64,000 bases of DNA from Terriglobia bacterium (GTDB lineage Bacteria > Acidobacteriota > Terriglobia > Bryobacterales > Bryobacteraceae). Each line of letters starts with the position of its first letter. Within the stretch, counting starts at the first letter, position 1. The translations under genes were made by a program, and so were the position numbers. Below the pieces are notes generated by a model. It had not been told where the DNA came from. It saw only the letters and a list, made by a program, of their open reading frames with translations, and ran no database searches. Of this stretch, positions 51,558-60,342 are shown in pieces. The stretch is taken from NCBI GenBank assembly GCA_025363475.1, contig JANYDS010000027.1:1-64000 (forward strand), written 5' to 3'.

Positions 51558-52964
51558 CTATTTACCGACGGGAGCTGCGCGATAACCCGCCCGGCCGATA
51601 CCTGCGTAATCGAAACCGGCCTGGCGCGCCCTGTCCGGCGAGAAGAGATTGCGGCCATCGATCAGAACGGGGTTATTCATGCGGCTGGCAAGGTCATCAA
51701 GGCATAGATCGCCGAATTCCGGCCACTCGGTAACCAGCACCAGAGCATCGGCATGTTCGGCGGTGGAGAGGGCATCGTTGCAATAACAGATGCGCAGGTT
51801 GGGGTGCTGCTCACGGCAGGCATCCATCGCAATAGGGTCATAGGCGCGGACGCGAGCGCCCATCTGGATCAGGCGTTCAGCAATCTGCAGACTGGGCGCG
51901 TCGCGAAGGTCGTCGGTATTCGGTTTGAAAGCCAGTCCCAGCAGAGCTACTGTGCGGCCCTTCAGAATGAAAAGCTTTTCCTGCAGTTTCTGGATCACAA
52001 TGTTGCGCTGCATCTGATTGACGGCGAGGGAGGCTTCGAGGATTCGCGCCTGGTAACCGTATTCATTGGCTGTGTGCAGCAGCGAGCTGACGTCTTTCCC
52101 GAAACAGCTGCCACCCCAGCCGATGCCGGCGTTGAGAAAGCCTGTGCCGATACGGTTGTCGAGGCCGATGCCGGTCATCACTTCCGTAACATCCGCGCCC
52201 ACGCGTTCGCAGATATTCGACATCTCGTTGGCGAAACCGATCTTGAGCGCCAGGAAGGCATTGGCGGAGTATTTAATCATCTCCGCGCTGGTCAGCGTGG
52301 TGGTCACCATGCGCGAGTGCTTCGTAGTTTCGGGGCGGGGCGCGAAAGAAGGGTCAGCGAAGGTCTGGTCGATCAGCGGCAGGTAAAGCTCAGTCATGAT
52401 CGCGAGCGTGGTGGCGTCTTCTGAACCGACAACGATGCGGTCGGGATAGAGCGAATCATGGATGGCGGAACCTTCGCGCAGGAACTCAGGGTTGCTGGCA
52501 ACGCCGAATTTCACGTCATCAGCAAGTTCGGGTTGAACCTCACGAAGGCCTTCGCGCACCAGTGTTTCCACCAGGTTGCCCGAACCTACCGGCACCGTGG
52601 ATTTATTGACCACAACGCGGTGACGCCTGCCATCCATTGCAGCGCCGATGCCGCGGGCGGCGGCTTCAAGGTAGGTAAGGTTAGATTCTCCGGAAGGCAG
52701 CGGAGGCGTGCCCACGGCGATGAAGATGACGTCGCTCTCGCGAACTGCCGGGGACAGATCTGTCTCGAAATTGATACCGCCATTCTGGTGGGCGAGCGCG
52801 ATCAATTCTTCGAGGCCCGGTTCGTAGATGGGCGTCTGGCCCAGGCGCAGTTTTTCAATCTTGGCAAGATCCGTATCAACGCAGGTGACTTTGTGGCCGA
52901 GGTAGGCGAGGCAGGCGCCGGTGACCGTGCCAACGTAGCCGGTCCCGATAACAGTAACTCTCAT
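51558..52964 (-). CDS. ugd: UDP-glucose 6-dehydrogenase
   Basis: 468 residues. The NAD site is GTGYVGTVTGACLAYLG (7-23). The catalytic cysteine lies in GIGWGGSCFGKD, and the C-terminal NAD/UDP-sugar domain has LGLAFKPNTDDLRDAPS. It oxidises UDP-glucose to UDP-glucuronate for surface polysaccharide. It is not in a polysaccharide cluster here. Confidence 0.96.
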   Translation of the reverse strand: MRVTVIGTGYVGTVTGACLAYLGHKVTCVDTDLAKIEKLRLGQTPIYEPGLEELIALAHQNGGINFETDLSPAVRESDVIFIAVGTPPLPSGESNLTYLEAAARGIGAAMDGRRHRVVVNKSTVPVGSGNLVETLVREGLREVQPELADDVKFGVASNPEFLREGSAIHDSLYPDRIVVGSEDATTLAIMTELYLPLIDQTFADPSFAPRPETTKHSRMVTTTLTSAEMIKYSANAFLALKIGFANEMSNICERVGADVTEVMTGIGLDNRIGTGFLNAGIGWGGSCFGKDVSSLLHTANEYGYQARILEASLAVNQMQRNIVIQKLQEKLFILKGRTVALLGLAFKPNTDDLRDAPSLQIAERLIQMGARVRAYDPIAMDACREQHPNLRICYCNDALSTAEHADALVLVTEWPEFGDLCLDDLASRMNNPVLIDGRNLFSPDRARQAGFDYAGIGRAGYRAAPVGK

Positions 52965-52979
52965 AGATATCCCTCAATT

Positions 52980-53894
52980 TTACGGCATAGGGTTGAAGTG
53001 ATCGTAGCCTAGTGCGGGGAGAGGGGAATCGCCCAGGAAAACCGTGCCCGGGATACCCCTTGTAATGACGCCGATCCGGGTGAGTGGCAGGCCATCGAAA
53101 AGGGCGGGGACGCTGGTGCCCGGCTTGACCGTGAACAGAAGTTCGTAATCCTCGCCGCCGTGGAGTGCCTGTTCGCTGGTGGCTCCGGGGAAGCGCGGCG
53201 GTTCGGAAATTACTGACGCACAACCGGAAGCGAGACAGAGTCGCTGCAGGTCAAGGGAGAGGCCGTCACTCAGGTCCATCGCTGCGGTGGCGCGCAGCTT
53301 TTCGCGGATCAAGCGACCAAGTTCCAAGCGGGGTTCCGGATGTTTGTGCCGTGTCCAGGCCTTGCCTTTTTGAGTCGTCAGGCCGAGGGCTGCACCGCCC
53401 AGAAGACCGGACACATAAATTTCATGACCGGCGCGTGCGCCGTCCCGACGAAGCGCATTACCGCGCGGGACTGCACCGCAGACGGTCACGTCGCAGCTTA
53501 GAATTTCTCCGTGGGAAAGGTCGCCGCCTGCGAGGATAGTACCGGTTGCGGCGGCCAGTTTCAGGATGCCGTCAAAGAACTGGTCAGTCCATTTCGGCGA
53601 GGCCCAAACGGGGACGCACAGCGAGACCAGAGCGAACCGGGGTTCACCGCCCATCGCGGCGATGTCGCTCAGACTTCGGGCCAGTGCTTTGCGGCCGAGT
53701 TCCGCGGGTTTTTGTGTATCGCGGATGAAGTGCGTACCCTCGACCAGCATGTCGGTAGTAAATAAGAGATCGTCAGCGGAGCCGCGCGGGCGGTAGATGG
53801 CGCAGTCGTCGCCGATGCCCAGTTCAACGGGCGAGCCGGGGGGAATGGTGGCGAGTCTGCGCAGGCGTTCGGTGATGGTGCTTTCGGCGGGCAA
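52980..53894 (-). CDS. thiL: thiamine-monophosphate kinase
   Basis: 304 residues. LGIGDDCAIYRPRG (about 24-37), ARSLSDIAAMGGEPRFAL and the central AMDLSDGLSLDLQRL motif identify ThiL. It makes thiamine diphosphate from the monophosphate. It is adjacent to a small exported cupin with only 1 bp between; no other thi gene is present. Confidence 0.95.
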   Translation of the reverse strand: MPAESTITERLRRLATIPPGSPVELGIGDDCAIYRPRGSADDLLFTTDMLVEGTHFIRDTQKPAELGRKALARSLSDIAAMGGEPRFALVSLCVPVWASPKWTDQFFDGILKLAAATGTILAGGDLSHGEILSCDVTVCGAVPRGNALRRDGARAGHEIYVSGLLGGAALGLTTQKGKAWTRHKHPEPRLELGRLIREKLRATAAMDLSDGLSLDLQRLCLASGCASVISEPPRFPGATSEQALHGGEDYELLFTVKPGTSVPALFDGLPLTRIGVITRGIPGTVFLGDSPLPALGYDHFNPMP

Positions 53895-53895
53895 G

Positions 53896-54357
53896 TCAGT
53901 TTGCCGGGAATTTTAGAAGAACGTAGGTGATGTGCTTTCCGGGTGTGACACTGAAGCTGTGCGGGATGCCTGCGGGGATGTGAACGATGTCACCGGCGTC
54001 CAGTGGATGAATGTCGCCGCCATCCAGCCTGCTGCCTGTGAATTCACCGGTTGCGGTGCTGCCTTTTTTGTCGCGCAGGGTGCCGCCCATGATGAGTGAA
54101 CCCTCGCCGGAATGAACCATCACCACGTCGACAATTTTGTCGTGCTGTTCCGGGAAGCCATCCGCATCGCGGTAGAGCAGGCGAAAGCGGTGGTCACCAT
54201 AATCGGCCAGGGTTTCACGGGAGGAATGGTCGGGGCCCACGGTTTTCTTGAGTACCACCTCGCGTTGCTGGATCGTGGCCGGAGTCCAGAGATTAAAGCT
54301 GGATCTTTCGGCTGCGAACAGGGGAGCAAAGGCGAGCAGGAGAGCAACCAGGCGCAT
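53896..54357 (-). CDS. exported cupin-domain protein
   Basis: 153 residues from the ATG at 54357. Signal peptide about 1-16 (LVALLLAFAPLFAAE). A single cupin barrel is visible: VMVHSGEGSLIMGG followed by AGDIVHIPAGIPHSFSV, which provides probable metal-binding histidines. The ligand or reaction is unknown. It lies between mrp and thiL on the same strand. Confidence 0.85.
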   Translation of the reverse strand: MRLVALLLAFAPLFAAERSSFNLWTPATIQQREVVLKKTVGPDHSSRETLADYGDHRFRLLYRDADGFPEQHDKIVDVVMVHSGEGSLIMGGTLRDKKGSTATGEFTGSRLDGGDIHPLDAGDIVHIPAGIPHSFSVTPGKHITYVLLKFPAN

Positions 54358-54367
54358 GTTTGAAACC

Positions 54368-55195
54368 TCAGTCTGAGATGGTAATGGTGGGGCCGGCAAC
54401 CGCCGCGGCTTCGGCGGCCTTTTCCACGATCAGTTTGGCGATGGTGTAAAACTCCGCAGCGCGCTTGTCGTCCGGGCCGTAGGTGGCTACCGGATGCCCG
54501 GTATCTCCACCAATCCGAACCTGCGGATCCAGCGGGAGAACACCCAGGAAATTTGCGCCCATATCGGCTGCCATGCGGCGTCCCCCACCTGTACTAAACA
54601 CATCAATGCGTTCGTCACAGTGGGGGCACATCAGATAGCTCATGTTCTCGATAATGCCGAGGATGGGAACCTTCACCTGCTCAAACATGCGCACGGCCTT
54701 GCGGGCATCTTCGAGCGACACATCTGAAGGCGTTGTTACAACCACGGCACCGGTTACCGGGGCGGTCTGAATGAGAGAAAGCTGCACGTCTCCGGTGCCG
54801 GGAGGAAGGTCAATCACGAGATAGTCGAGATCGCCCCAGTCCACGCCGCGCAGGAATTGCTGCATCACGCTGTGGAGCATGGGTCCGCGCCAGATGAGGG
54901 GTTTATCGCCAGGACTGAGAAAGCCCATCGACATGAGTTTCACACCGTAATTTTCCAGCGGCTGAATGCGTTCTCCGTGGGCGGAGGGCGTTTGATTCGT
55001 CCCCATCATCAGCGGCACGTTGGGGCCGTAAACATCGGCATCCAGCAGGCCAGTTTTAAAACCCAGACGCGCGAGGGCAATCGCGGTGTTGACGGAGACG
55101 GTGGTTTTGCCCACTCCGCCCTTGCCGCTGCCAATGGCAATCAGGTTGCGAACGCCGGCGATGGGCAGTTTGGGCTGTTGTTGACCAGGACTCAT
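54368..55195 (-). CDS. apbC: Mrp/ApbC-type iron-sulfur carrier ATPase
   Basis: 275 residues. A deviant Walker A GSGKGGVGKTT at 22-32 and DLPPGTGDVQLSL are typical of Mrp/NBP35 proteins. A CxxC pair (LMCPHCDE) near 190 would bridge a [4Fe-4S] cluster in the dimer. It hands clusters to apoproteins. It lacks the N-terminal MIP18-like domain present in some homologues. Confidence 0.95.
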   Translation of the reverse strand: MSPGQQQPKLPIAGVRNLIAIGSGKGGVGKTTVSVNTAIALARLGFKTGLLDADVYGPNVPLMMGTNQTPSAHGERIQPLENYGVKLMSMGFLSPGDKPLIWRGPMLHSVMQQFLRGVDWGDLDYLVIDLPPGTGDVQLSLIQTAPVTGAVVVTTPSDVSLEDARKAVRMFEQVKVPILGIIENMSYLMCPHCDERIDVFSTGGGRRMAADMGANFLGVLPLDPQVRIGGDTGHPVATYGPDDKRAAEFYTIAKLIVEKAAEAAAVAGPTITISD

Positions 55196-55234
55196 GTTGT
55201 ATTCCCAGTTTAGTCTGACCTCCGCCGATATTTA

Positions 55235-55840
55235 CTATTTTCGGGCAGCCGTGAGGCCGATGATGGTGATGCGGTCCGCGTCAGAGATCCCCGAATGCTT
55301 CGGAATGTCATCCCAGGTCTTGAGCAGACGGCGGTACCGCTGGAAGTAATCGAGCACGTCACCGCCATAGCCAAAACTGAACATGATATCCGCGAAGTTC
55401 CGGGTATGCGGCAGGCCAAGGGCATGCCCGCTTTCGTGCAGACAGGTCAGGTAAACGATGGCAGTGCGAAACAGCGGATCCGTGCGGCTGGCTGCGGCGA
55501 TATCATCACCCAGGCCGCGGACGTCAGGCAGCACGTAGATGTTGGCACCTGGTTTGCCGTCCACCATAATCCGCTGTGTCTCGCCGTAAAGATTGGCCTG
55601 ACCGCCGGCCCAGCGAAAGCGAATGCGGGCATGCTCTTCGCTGTCAGCCTTCTTGAAGACGATGGCGTTATTGGTTTCGCGCTGCCAGGCTTCGAGCGCC
55701 CAGCGCCCGAGTTCGGGGTCGCCCGGCTCACAGGCGGTCGCCTTCGCTGCTGCTGGCGTGCAGGGTTCAATCCACCAGGAGTATTCGTCAGCGGCGTGCG
55801 CGGACGCAGTCAGCAGGAGCAAACAGAGCAAAATTCTCAT
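55235..55840 (-). CDS. exported matrixin-like zinc metalloprotease
   Basis: 201 residues with a signal peptide (about 1-16). The zinc site HESGHALGLPH at 135-145 fits the metzincin HExxHxxGxxH pattern, and MFSFG shortly after could be the Met-turn. The short single-domain form resembles bacterial matrixin-like proteins. Its target is unknown; it would act outside the cytoplasm. Confidence 0.87.
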   Translation of the reverse strand: MRILLCLLLLTASAHAADEYSWWIEPCTPAAAKATACEPGDPELGRWALEAWQRETNNAIVFKKADSEEHARIRFRWAGGQANLYGETQRIMVDGKPGANIYVLPDVRGLGDDIAAASRTDPLFRTAIVYLTCLHESGHALGLPHTRNFADIMFSFGYGGDVLDYFQRYRRLLKTWDDIPKHSGISDADRITIIGLTAARK

Positions 55841-55848
55841 AGCCGCCT

Positions 55849-56535
55849 TTAATCATATTTCTCGTAAATGATCCGCTTGCGGTCGTACCCGCGAGCCTTG
55901 AGCTGAGCGCGCAGGTCGTCCACCATTTCCTTCATTCCGCAGATGTAGATGTCAAGATCCTGGCGGTCGCCCAGAGCGTCGAAAGTATGTTGCTGCACGC
56001 GGCCGGTTTTTCCAGTCCAGTCTTCGGGCGGGCGGGTTAGAGTGGGCTGATAAATAAAGTCCGGGTTCCGGTCTGCGAGGGCCTGCAATTCATCGTGATA
56101 AAGCAGGCTGTGGGGGTGACGCACGCCGAAGATCAATGTGATTTTGCGATCCGGTGGCGCATGAAGCATGGAACGAAACGGCGCGATGCCGGTGCCGGTT
56201 GCAACGAAGAGGGAATCGGCGGCCGGACGCCTTAGTGCAAAGGTGCCGAGAGGGCCTTTGAAATCCACCTCGTCGCCTGGCTTCATCCCAAACAGGAAAG
56301 GTGAAAACTTGCCGTCCTGTACCAGGTTGGCGCAGAGTGCGAACCGCCCGCTGCCGGTTTTTAAGTCAGGAGTTAACGAGGGTGGCGAGGCCACTGAATA
56401 GGCCCGTGTAATGCCGTCTTTCGTCAGCGAAACAAACTGGCCAGGCGCAAAATCCAGGGGCCATTCGGCCGATTCAAATTCAAAGTGGCAGATATCCGGT
56501 GCAAGCTCGCGGGCTGCAATCAGGCGGGCTGTCAT
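55849..56535 (-). CDS. FAD-binding oxidoreductase, ferredoxin-NADP reductase-like
   Basis: 228 residues. RAYSVASPPS is the FAD-binding RxYS motif, GTGIAPFRSML the nucleotide-binding loop, and ICGMKEMVDD precedes the C-terminal aromatic residue (YEKYD). There is no iron-sulfur domain, so it would pass electrons between NAD(P)H and a separate carrier. Its start overlaps the cbiX-like gene by 4 bp. Confidence 0.9.
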   Translation of the reverse strand: MTARLIAARELAPDICHFEFESAEWPLDFAPGQFVSLTKDGITRAYSVASPPSLTPDLKTGSGRFALCANLVQDGKFSPFLFGMKPGDEVDFKGPLGTFALRRPAADSLFVATGTGIAPFRSMLHAPPDRKITLIFGVRHPHSLLYHDELQALADRNPDFIYQPTLTRPPEDWTGKTGRVQQHTFDALGDRQDLDIYICGMKEMVDDLRAQLKARGYDRKRIIYEKYD

Positions 56536-56894
56536 GCAGACGCTTCGAGCGCTCTTTCCACTAGAATCCGGCTCAGTTGCGGATGTCCATCAAGAGGCGG
56601 TGTGACGCGGATCGGGAAGTGGTATTTTTCTTCCAGTTCGCTCACGATTTTCGGCAGATCGCGCTGCAAGTGAATGCCAGGGGTGAGGAAATAGGGAAGC
56701 ACCAGAATTTCTTCGGCCCCCGCCGCCGCGAGTTTCGCAATGGCGTCGCTCAACAGGGGGAACACTTCGAGAAAAGCCGTCTCGTAGAGATCCCAGCCGC
56801 CCTGGCGCGCGGCTTCACGGGCAATGACGCAGACAGCTTCATTCGCTGAAGGCACGCTGGAACCATGCCCGAATACAACAATTCCTTTTCGCAC
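56532..56894 (-). CDS. cbiX: small CbiX/SirB-type chelatase
   Basis: 120 residues, the single-domain CbiX-small size. Metal-binding His10 lies in VVFGHGSSVPSAN, and a second histidine lies in PYFLTPGIHLQRDLP. It inserts cobalt, nickel or iron into sirohydrochlorin; the short form would act as a dimer. No other cobalamin or siroheme gene is nearby, so the metal is open. Confidence 0.9.
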   Translation of the reverse strand: MRKGIVVFGHGSSVPSANEAVCVIAREAARQGGWDLYETAFLEVFPLLSDAIAKLAAAGAEEILVLPYFLTPGIHLQRDLPKIVSELEEKYHFPIRVTPPLDGHPQLSRILVERALEASA

Positions 56895-56896
56895 AG

Positions 56897-57547
56897 TTAT
56901 AGGATGATCCGTGGCGCGTCAGGCTCCAAACTATTCTCAGACTTCAAACTGCCCGGGGAGTAGAAACCGCGCAGAAAATCCAGAAAGGCCCGGCAGCGTG
57001 AACGGCCATTGTTGCGGGAGTATTCCAGCCGTTGCAGGAAGACCAGCACGCCCAGCACGTTACGGTCATGCAGGGTCGTCCCGCAGGTGGCTTCGGTTTC
57101 GCGTTTGCGGATTTCTTCGATCCGGCCGCGAATGTGCGCTGCGATGGCGGCGGCATGCGGTCCGTCTGGCGTCACTTCGTAGTAAATACCGCCCTGCAGC
57201 GTCTTCAGGGTCTGAATCAGCGCCTCAAGCGCTGCACGAACATCCCAGTCAGTAGCGTCGGGAATGGGTTCCACGGCGTCCAGCAAAGCCACTGCCACAA
57301 AGGCCAGAAAAACTCCATTCTGTCCCAGGAAATCCTCGCTCACCTCGATATCCTGATTGGGAATTTTCGCGGGGTCGAGCGGAGCTGACTGGCTCTCATG
57401 CATGTGCGCTTCCTGCAGAAAACTGCAATCGCGCGGACAGTGGATGGTTTCTTCACGCCCCATCGCGCAGCAGGTGGTGCAGATGTCGCTGCCAATTGCG
57501 GGGCAGGAACGTCGGGGCTTACGGATCTGGCAGAGGGCGCAGGGCAC
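56897..57547 (-). CDS. cysteine-rich protein of unknown function
   Basis: 216 residues. The first 41 residues hold eight cysteines (3, 6, 15, 23, 26, 27, 37, 41), suggesting one or two zinc sites. The remainder is mainly helical without known motif. It is 2 bp from the cbiX-like gene and likely in the same transcript. I do not recognise a function. Confidence 0.78.
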   Translation of the reverse strand: MPCALCQIRKPRRSCPAIGSDICTTCCAMGREETIHCPRDCSFLQEAHMHESQSAPLDPAKIPNQDIEVSEDFLGQNGVFLAFVAVALLDAVEPIPDATDWDVRAALEALIQTLKTLQGGIYYEVTPDGPHAAAIAAHIRGRIEEIRKRETEATCGTTLHDRNVLGVLVFLQRLEYSRNNGRSRCRAFLDFLRGFYSPGSLKSENSLEPDAPRIIL

Positions 57548-57581
57548 TTAATTAGTATAGGAAGAGAAGAATAAGATCCTG

Positions 57582-57731
57582 ATGCGAACCAACCTGTTTA
57601 TCAAAGTCGTTGTAGAACATGACCCGAAAGAAGAGCCGGAGCGGCTGGGCGCGGAACTCTGCCGCCAGCTGGAGCGCAATTACATTGTGCGTGACGCGGA
57701 GCTGGCTAGCTTTGCGCGGGTGGAAGACTGA
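57582..57731 (+). CDS. 49-residue conserved-looking small protein
   Basis: ATG at 57582, stop TGA at 57729-57731. The product starts MRTNLFIKVVVEHDPKEEPE and continues with a helix RLGAELCRQLERNY and an ELASF tail. Codon use is normal and a purine-rich stretch lies upstream. I recall near-identical short proteins beside dgt in other Acidobacteriota. It overlaps the 3' end of the convergent dgt gene by 26 bp. Role unknown. Confidence 0.65.
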   Translation: MRTNLFIKVVVEHDPKEEPERLGAELCRQLERNYIVRDAELASFARVED

Positions 57732-58821
57732 GCGATTCGTAATAGCGCAGAAAGTAGCGGTCGGTCATGCCGGCAATAAAGTCGCAAACCGTGCGGGGCG
57801 TGTCGCCGCGGGCTACGAGAGTTTCAAACAGTTGCTTCAACCGGGCTATTGAATTGCGGCGGTCTTCGTCGAGCGCTGCCGTGGAATAAACATTACGGAA
57901 CAGAAAAGCTTTGAGTTCGCGGCTGGTGCCGAGGGCTTCAGAAGAAAAGCAGGCGAGTCGAACCGGGTGGCTGCGGACGGCTTCAAAATCGTTCGCGCCG
58001 GAAGCCCGCGCAGCCGCAATGGTGCCTTCGATCAGGCCTGACACCAGATCGTCAATCAGTTGGCGTACAGATTCCTGGAATTGTTCGCGTTCGCTGGCAC
58101 CGGGATACTGCGTTTCAACCGTATCCAGAATTTCCGCCCAGGCGGGTACAGAAGCGGCGATTTGGGCGGGCTGCACAAGACCTGCTTCATAAGCATCGTC
58201 AAGGTCAGCTGTGTTGTAGGCAATCTCGTCGGCCAGGTCAATCAACTGGGCTTCCAGCGGAGGGCGGAAACCAGGCAGGTATTCAGCCAGTTCCGGAAAT
58301 TCGCCGGGCGCGAAATCGCGCGAATGTTTCACCATGCCCTCGCGCAGTTCAAAGGTCAGGTTGAGCCCGGGGAAACGGGGGTAACGCTGTTCCAGGGTTT
58401 CCACAATGCGCAAGGCATGGGTGTTGTGGTTGAAGGTCCCCCCGTAGCGTTGCATCTCGGTGTTCAGGGCGTCTTCACCTGCATGCGCGAAAGGCGGATG
58501 GCCAATGTCATGAACCAGAGCGAGGGCTTCGGTGAAATCTTCATTCAGGCCCAGTACGCCCGCTACTGTGCGCGCTACCTGGGAGACTTCGAGGGTATGG
58601 GTGAGGCGGTTGCGGAAATGGTCTGAAAGCTCAGGCGCAAAGACTTGCGTCTTGTTCTCCAAACGGCGGAAAGCACGGGAGTGAATGACGCGATCACGGT
58701 CGCGCTGAAATACACTGCGGTAGGGGTGGTTCGGTTCGGGGTAACGGCGTCCGCGCGATGCCTCAACCGGAAACCGCAGGTGGGCCAGCAAGGGGTGAGC
58801 CAGCATGGGGTGAGCCAGCAT
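57706..58821 (-). CDS. dgt: dGTPase-like deoxynucleotide triphosphohydrolase
   Basis: 371 residues. RDRDRVIHSRAFRRLENKTQV and the HD-domain motifs RLTHTLEVSQVAR and ALVHDIGHPPFAHAGED identify the dGTPase family, which removes triphosphate from dNTPs. The N-terminus is a tandem repeat (MLAHP MLAHP LLAHL) and contains two possible ATG starts (58821 and 58806). The conserved part begins near SRGRRYPEPNHPYR. Confidence 0.94.
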   Translation of the reverse strand: MLAHPMLAHPLLAHLRFPVEASRGRRYPEPNHPYRSVFQRDRDRVIHSRAFRRLENKTQVFAPELSDHFRNRLTHTLEVSQVARTVAGVLGLNEDFTEALALVHDIGHPPFAHAGEDALNTEMQRYGGTFNHNTHALRIVETLEQRYPRFPGLNLTFELREGMVKHSRDFAPGEFPELAEYLPGFRPPLEAQLIDLADEIAYNTADLDDAYEAGLVQPAQIAASVPAWAEILDTVETQYPGASEREQFQESVRQLIDDLVSGLIEGTIAAARASGANDFEAVRSHPVRLACFSSEALGTSRELKAFLFRNVYSTAALDEDRRNSIARLKQLFETLVARGDTPRTVCDFIAGMTDRYFLRYYESLSLPPAQS

Positions 58822-58823
58822 GG
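58779..58823. repeat. three 15-bp tandem units over the dgt start
   Basis: GGTGGGCCAGCAAGG (58779-58793) is followed by two identical copies of GGTGAGCCAGCATGG (58794-58808 and 58809-58823). The unit length is a multiple of three, and each complete copy supplies an in-frame start codon on the leftward strand, so copy-number change keeps the gene in frame while changing its N-terminus. Confidence 0.9.
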
Positions 58824-58835
58824 GGCGGGCCGGAG

Positions 58836-59540
58836 CTATTTCTGCGGCAACTCAGCAAGTGCGGCGCTGGCGATCGGGCTGATGTCCGTTGGGGGCGTCG
58901 TAAGGGCGGTGAGAAGCTTGCGGGCTTCATCCGGCTTGGTTGCGCCGATGCCTCTGGCGTACGCGATGGTGGCTTCGTTTTTCGAGACCAGAGTGGTCGG
59001 GTGTTCCATCAAATCTTTCAACAGGGTTTCGGCTTCGGCAGCATGATTCTGTGAAAAATCAATCTGGGCGATGGCGAGTTTGGCGAGAGATGCATATCCG
59101 GCGTTAGCATGGTCTGCCACGTCCTGATATTGTTTTTTGGCGTCGTCAAGCTTGCCTTCATCCGCCGCATGACCGGCCAGGATGTAACGCGCCACGTATG
59201 CTTCTTCGGAACCACTATAATCGCTGGTGATTTTGGTGAAAGCTTTGGTGATGGCGTCGTTCTTGGCGGCTTCCGTCGGGTAGCTGGGCGGACCGCCGGG
59301 AGTGCCGGGGCCTACCTGAACATTTGAAAGAGCCATCGCTTCACCGAGCGCCTGATTGCGAGCTGCGATCTGGCCATTGCGGTAGTACATGCCCCCAGTG
59401 ATTACCAGCAAAACAACGGCGGCGATAGAGCCGTACATCGTAAAATTCTTGCGATGACCCGCAAAGTAATCCACCGTGTGTACAACTTCAGCGGCGAACT
59501 TATCTTGTTTTAACTCTTTGCGGGCAATATTGCTGGACAC
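58836..59540 (-). CDS. YfgM-like membrane-anchored TPR protein
   Basis: 234 residues. A basic N-terminus is followed by one membrane helix at about 38-55 (GSIAAVVLLVITGGMYY) and TPR-like repeats in the periplasm (KLDDAKKQYQDVADHANAG). This is the tetratricopeptide_2-like architecture of YfgM, an accessory protein of the secretion and folding machinery. A 14 bp gap separates it from dgt. Confidence 0.85.
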   Translation of the reverse strand: MSSNIARKELKQDKFAAEVVHTVDYFAGHRKNFTMYGSIAAVVLLVITGGMYYRNGQIAARNQALGEAMALSNVQVGPGTPGGPPSYPTEAAKNDAITKAFTKITSDYSGSEEAYVARYILAGHAADEGKLDDAKKQYQDVADHANAGYASLAKLAIAQIDFSQNHAAEAETLLKDLMEHPTTLVSKNEATIAYARGIGATKPDEARKLLTALTTPPTDISPIASAALAELPQK

Positions 59541-59652
59541 GGAAACCTCAGAATGGATTGAAGCTCTATGTTAACACGGGCAGCGATTTCAGGGCTTTTT
59601 GAGAAGACCCGGAGAGAGACAGGGAAAGGCTAAAGGCGAGGGGCAGCAGATC

Positions 59653-59661
59653 TGATAGAAT
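59653..59661 (+). promoter_or_regulatory. extended -10 promoter for the MerR gene
   Basis: TGA-TAGAAT, an extended -10 element with one mismatch in the hexamer, ends 33 bases before the ATG at 59695. No good -35 is seen at the usual spacing, as is common for extended -10 promoters. Confidence 0.4.
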
Positions 59662-59694
59662 TCTAGCTGCACCGGGACACAAAGGCACAGCGAA

Positions 59695-60213
59695 ATGTTC
59701 AAAACAAAAAAAGAACTGCCCGTTTCCACAATCGACCCCGCCACCAGCGGCGAGCGCTATACCAGTGGCGATGTTTCGCGAATTGCCGGTGTCAGCCTGA
59801 GGCAACTGCAGTGGTGGGATGAACGCAACGTGGTTTCCCCGCAGCAGGAAGGCCACCGGCGCGTGTATCGTCCCCAGGAAGTGGTGGAAGTTTCGGTGAT
59901 TGCCGAGCTTCGCTCAAAGGGGTTTTCGCTGCAGAAAATCCGCCGGGTGTTGCGTTTTCTGCAAAAGGAAATGGGCAAGCGCCTGAGTGACGCGGTTGCG
60001 AACGACAGCGATATTCACCTCATCACAGACGGGAAGAACATCTATTTGGAAGAGCAGGCTGATCGCGTAATCGATGTCCTGAAGAACGCGAAACAGCCCA
60101 TGTTCCTGGTTTGTGTCACGGATCAGTTGCGTCGGTTTCAAGCCGGAACGGGTCGCAAGCCGGTGAAATCGGAAGTCGCAGGCGCGGCTCACAGCAAGAC
60201 CAGACTCGGTTAG
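59695..60213 (+). CDS. MerR-family transcriptional regulator
   Basis: 172 residues. A MerR helix-turn-helix (about 21-65) reads YTSGDVSRIAGVSLRQLQWW followed by RRVYRPQEVVEVSVIAELR. The central helix is amphipathic and the C-terminal part (HLITDGKNIYLEEQADRVID) may hold the effector site. No cysteines suited to metal sensing are seen, so it is not a mercury-type sensor. The target is unknown. The gene ends against the decayed 60.2-61.4 kb patch. Confidence 0.92.
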   Translation: MFKTKKELPVSTIDPATSGERYTSGDVSRIAGVSLRQLQWWDERNVVSPQQEGHRRVYRPQEVVEVSVIAELRSKGFSLQKIRRVLRFLQKEMGKRLSDAVANDSDIHLITDGKNIYLEEQADRVIDVLKNAKQPMFLVCVTDQLRRFQAGTGRKPVKSEVAGAAHSKTRLG

Positions 60214-60225
60214 CACAGGCGCGCG

Positions 60226-60342
60226 GAACTGCGTAATGCTGATGGCGAAAGCCAGGGCAACCGCAACGGTGCACGCCACTGCGCGCACTCTCCACCGGTC
60301 CCGTATCCACACGGCAAATTCCACGGCATCGAAGCTGCGCAT
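60226..60342 (-). pseudogene. truncated start of a Wzz-like chain-length protein
   Basis: Read leftward from the ATG at 60342, about 38 codons give SFDAVEFAVWIRDRWRVRAV followed by a hydrophobic segment ending AFAISIT. This is the usual N-terminus of acidobacterial Wzz/chain-length determinant proteins. The similarity then stops and the open frame runs on into the antisense of merR without matching anything. It is most simply a gene fragment left by a rearrangement. Confidence 0.45.
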
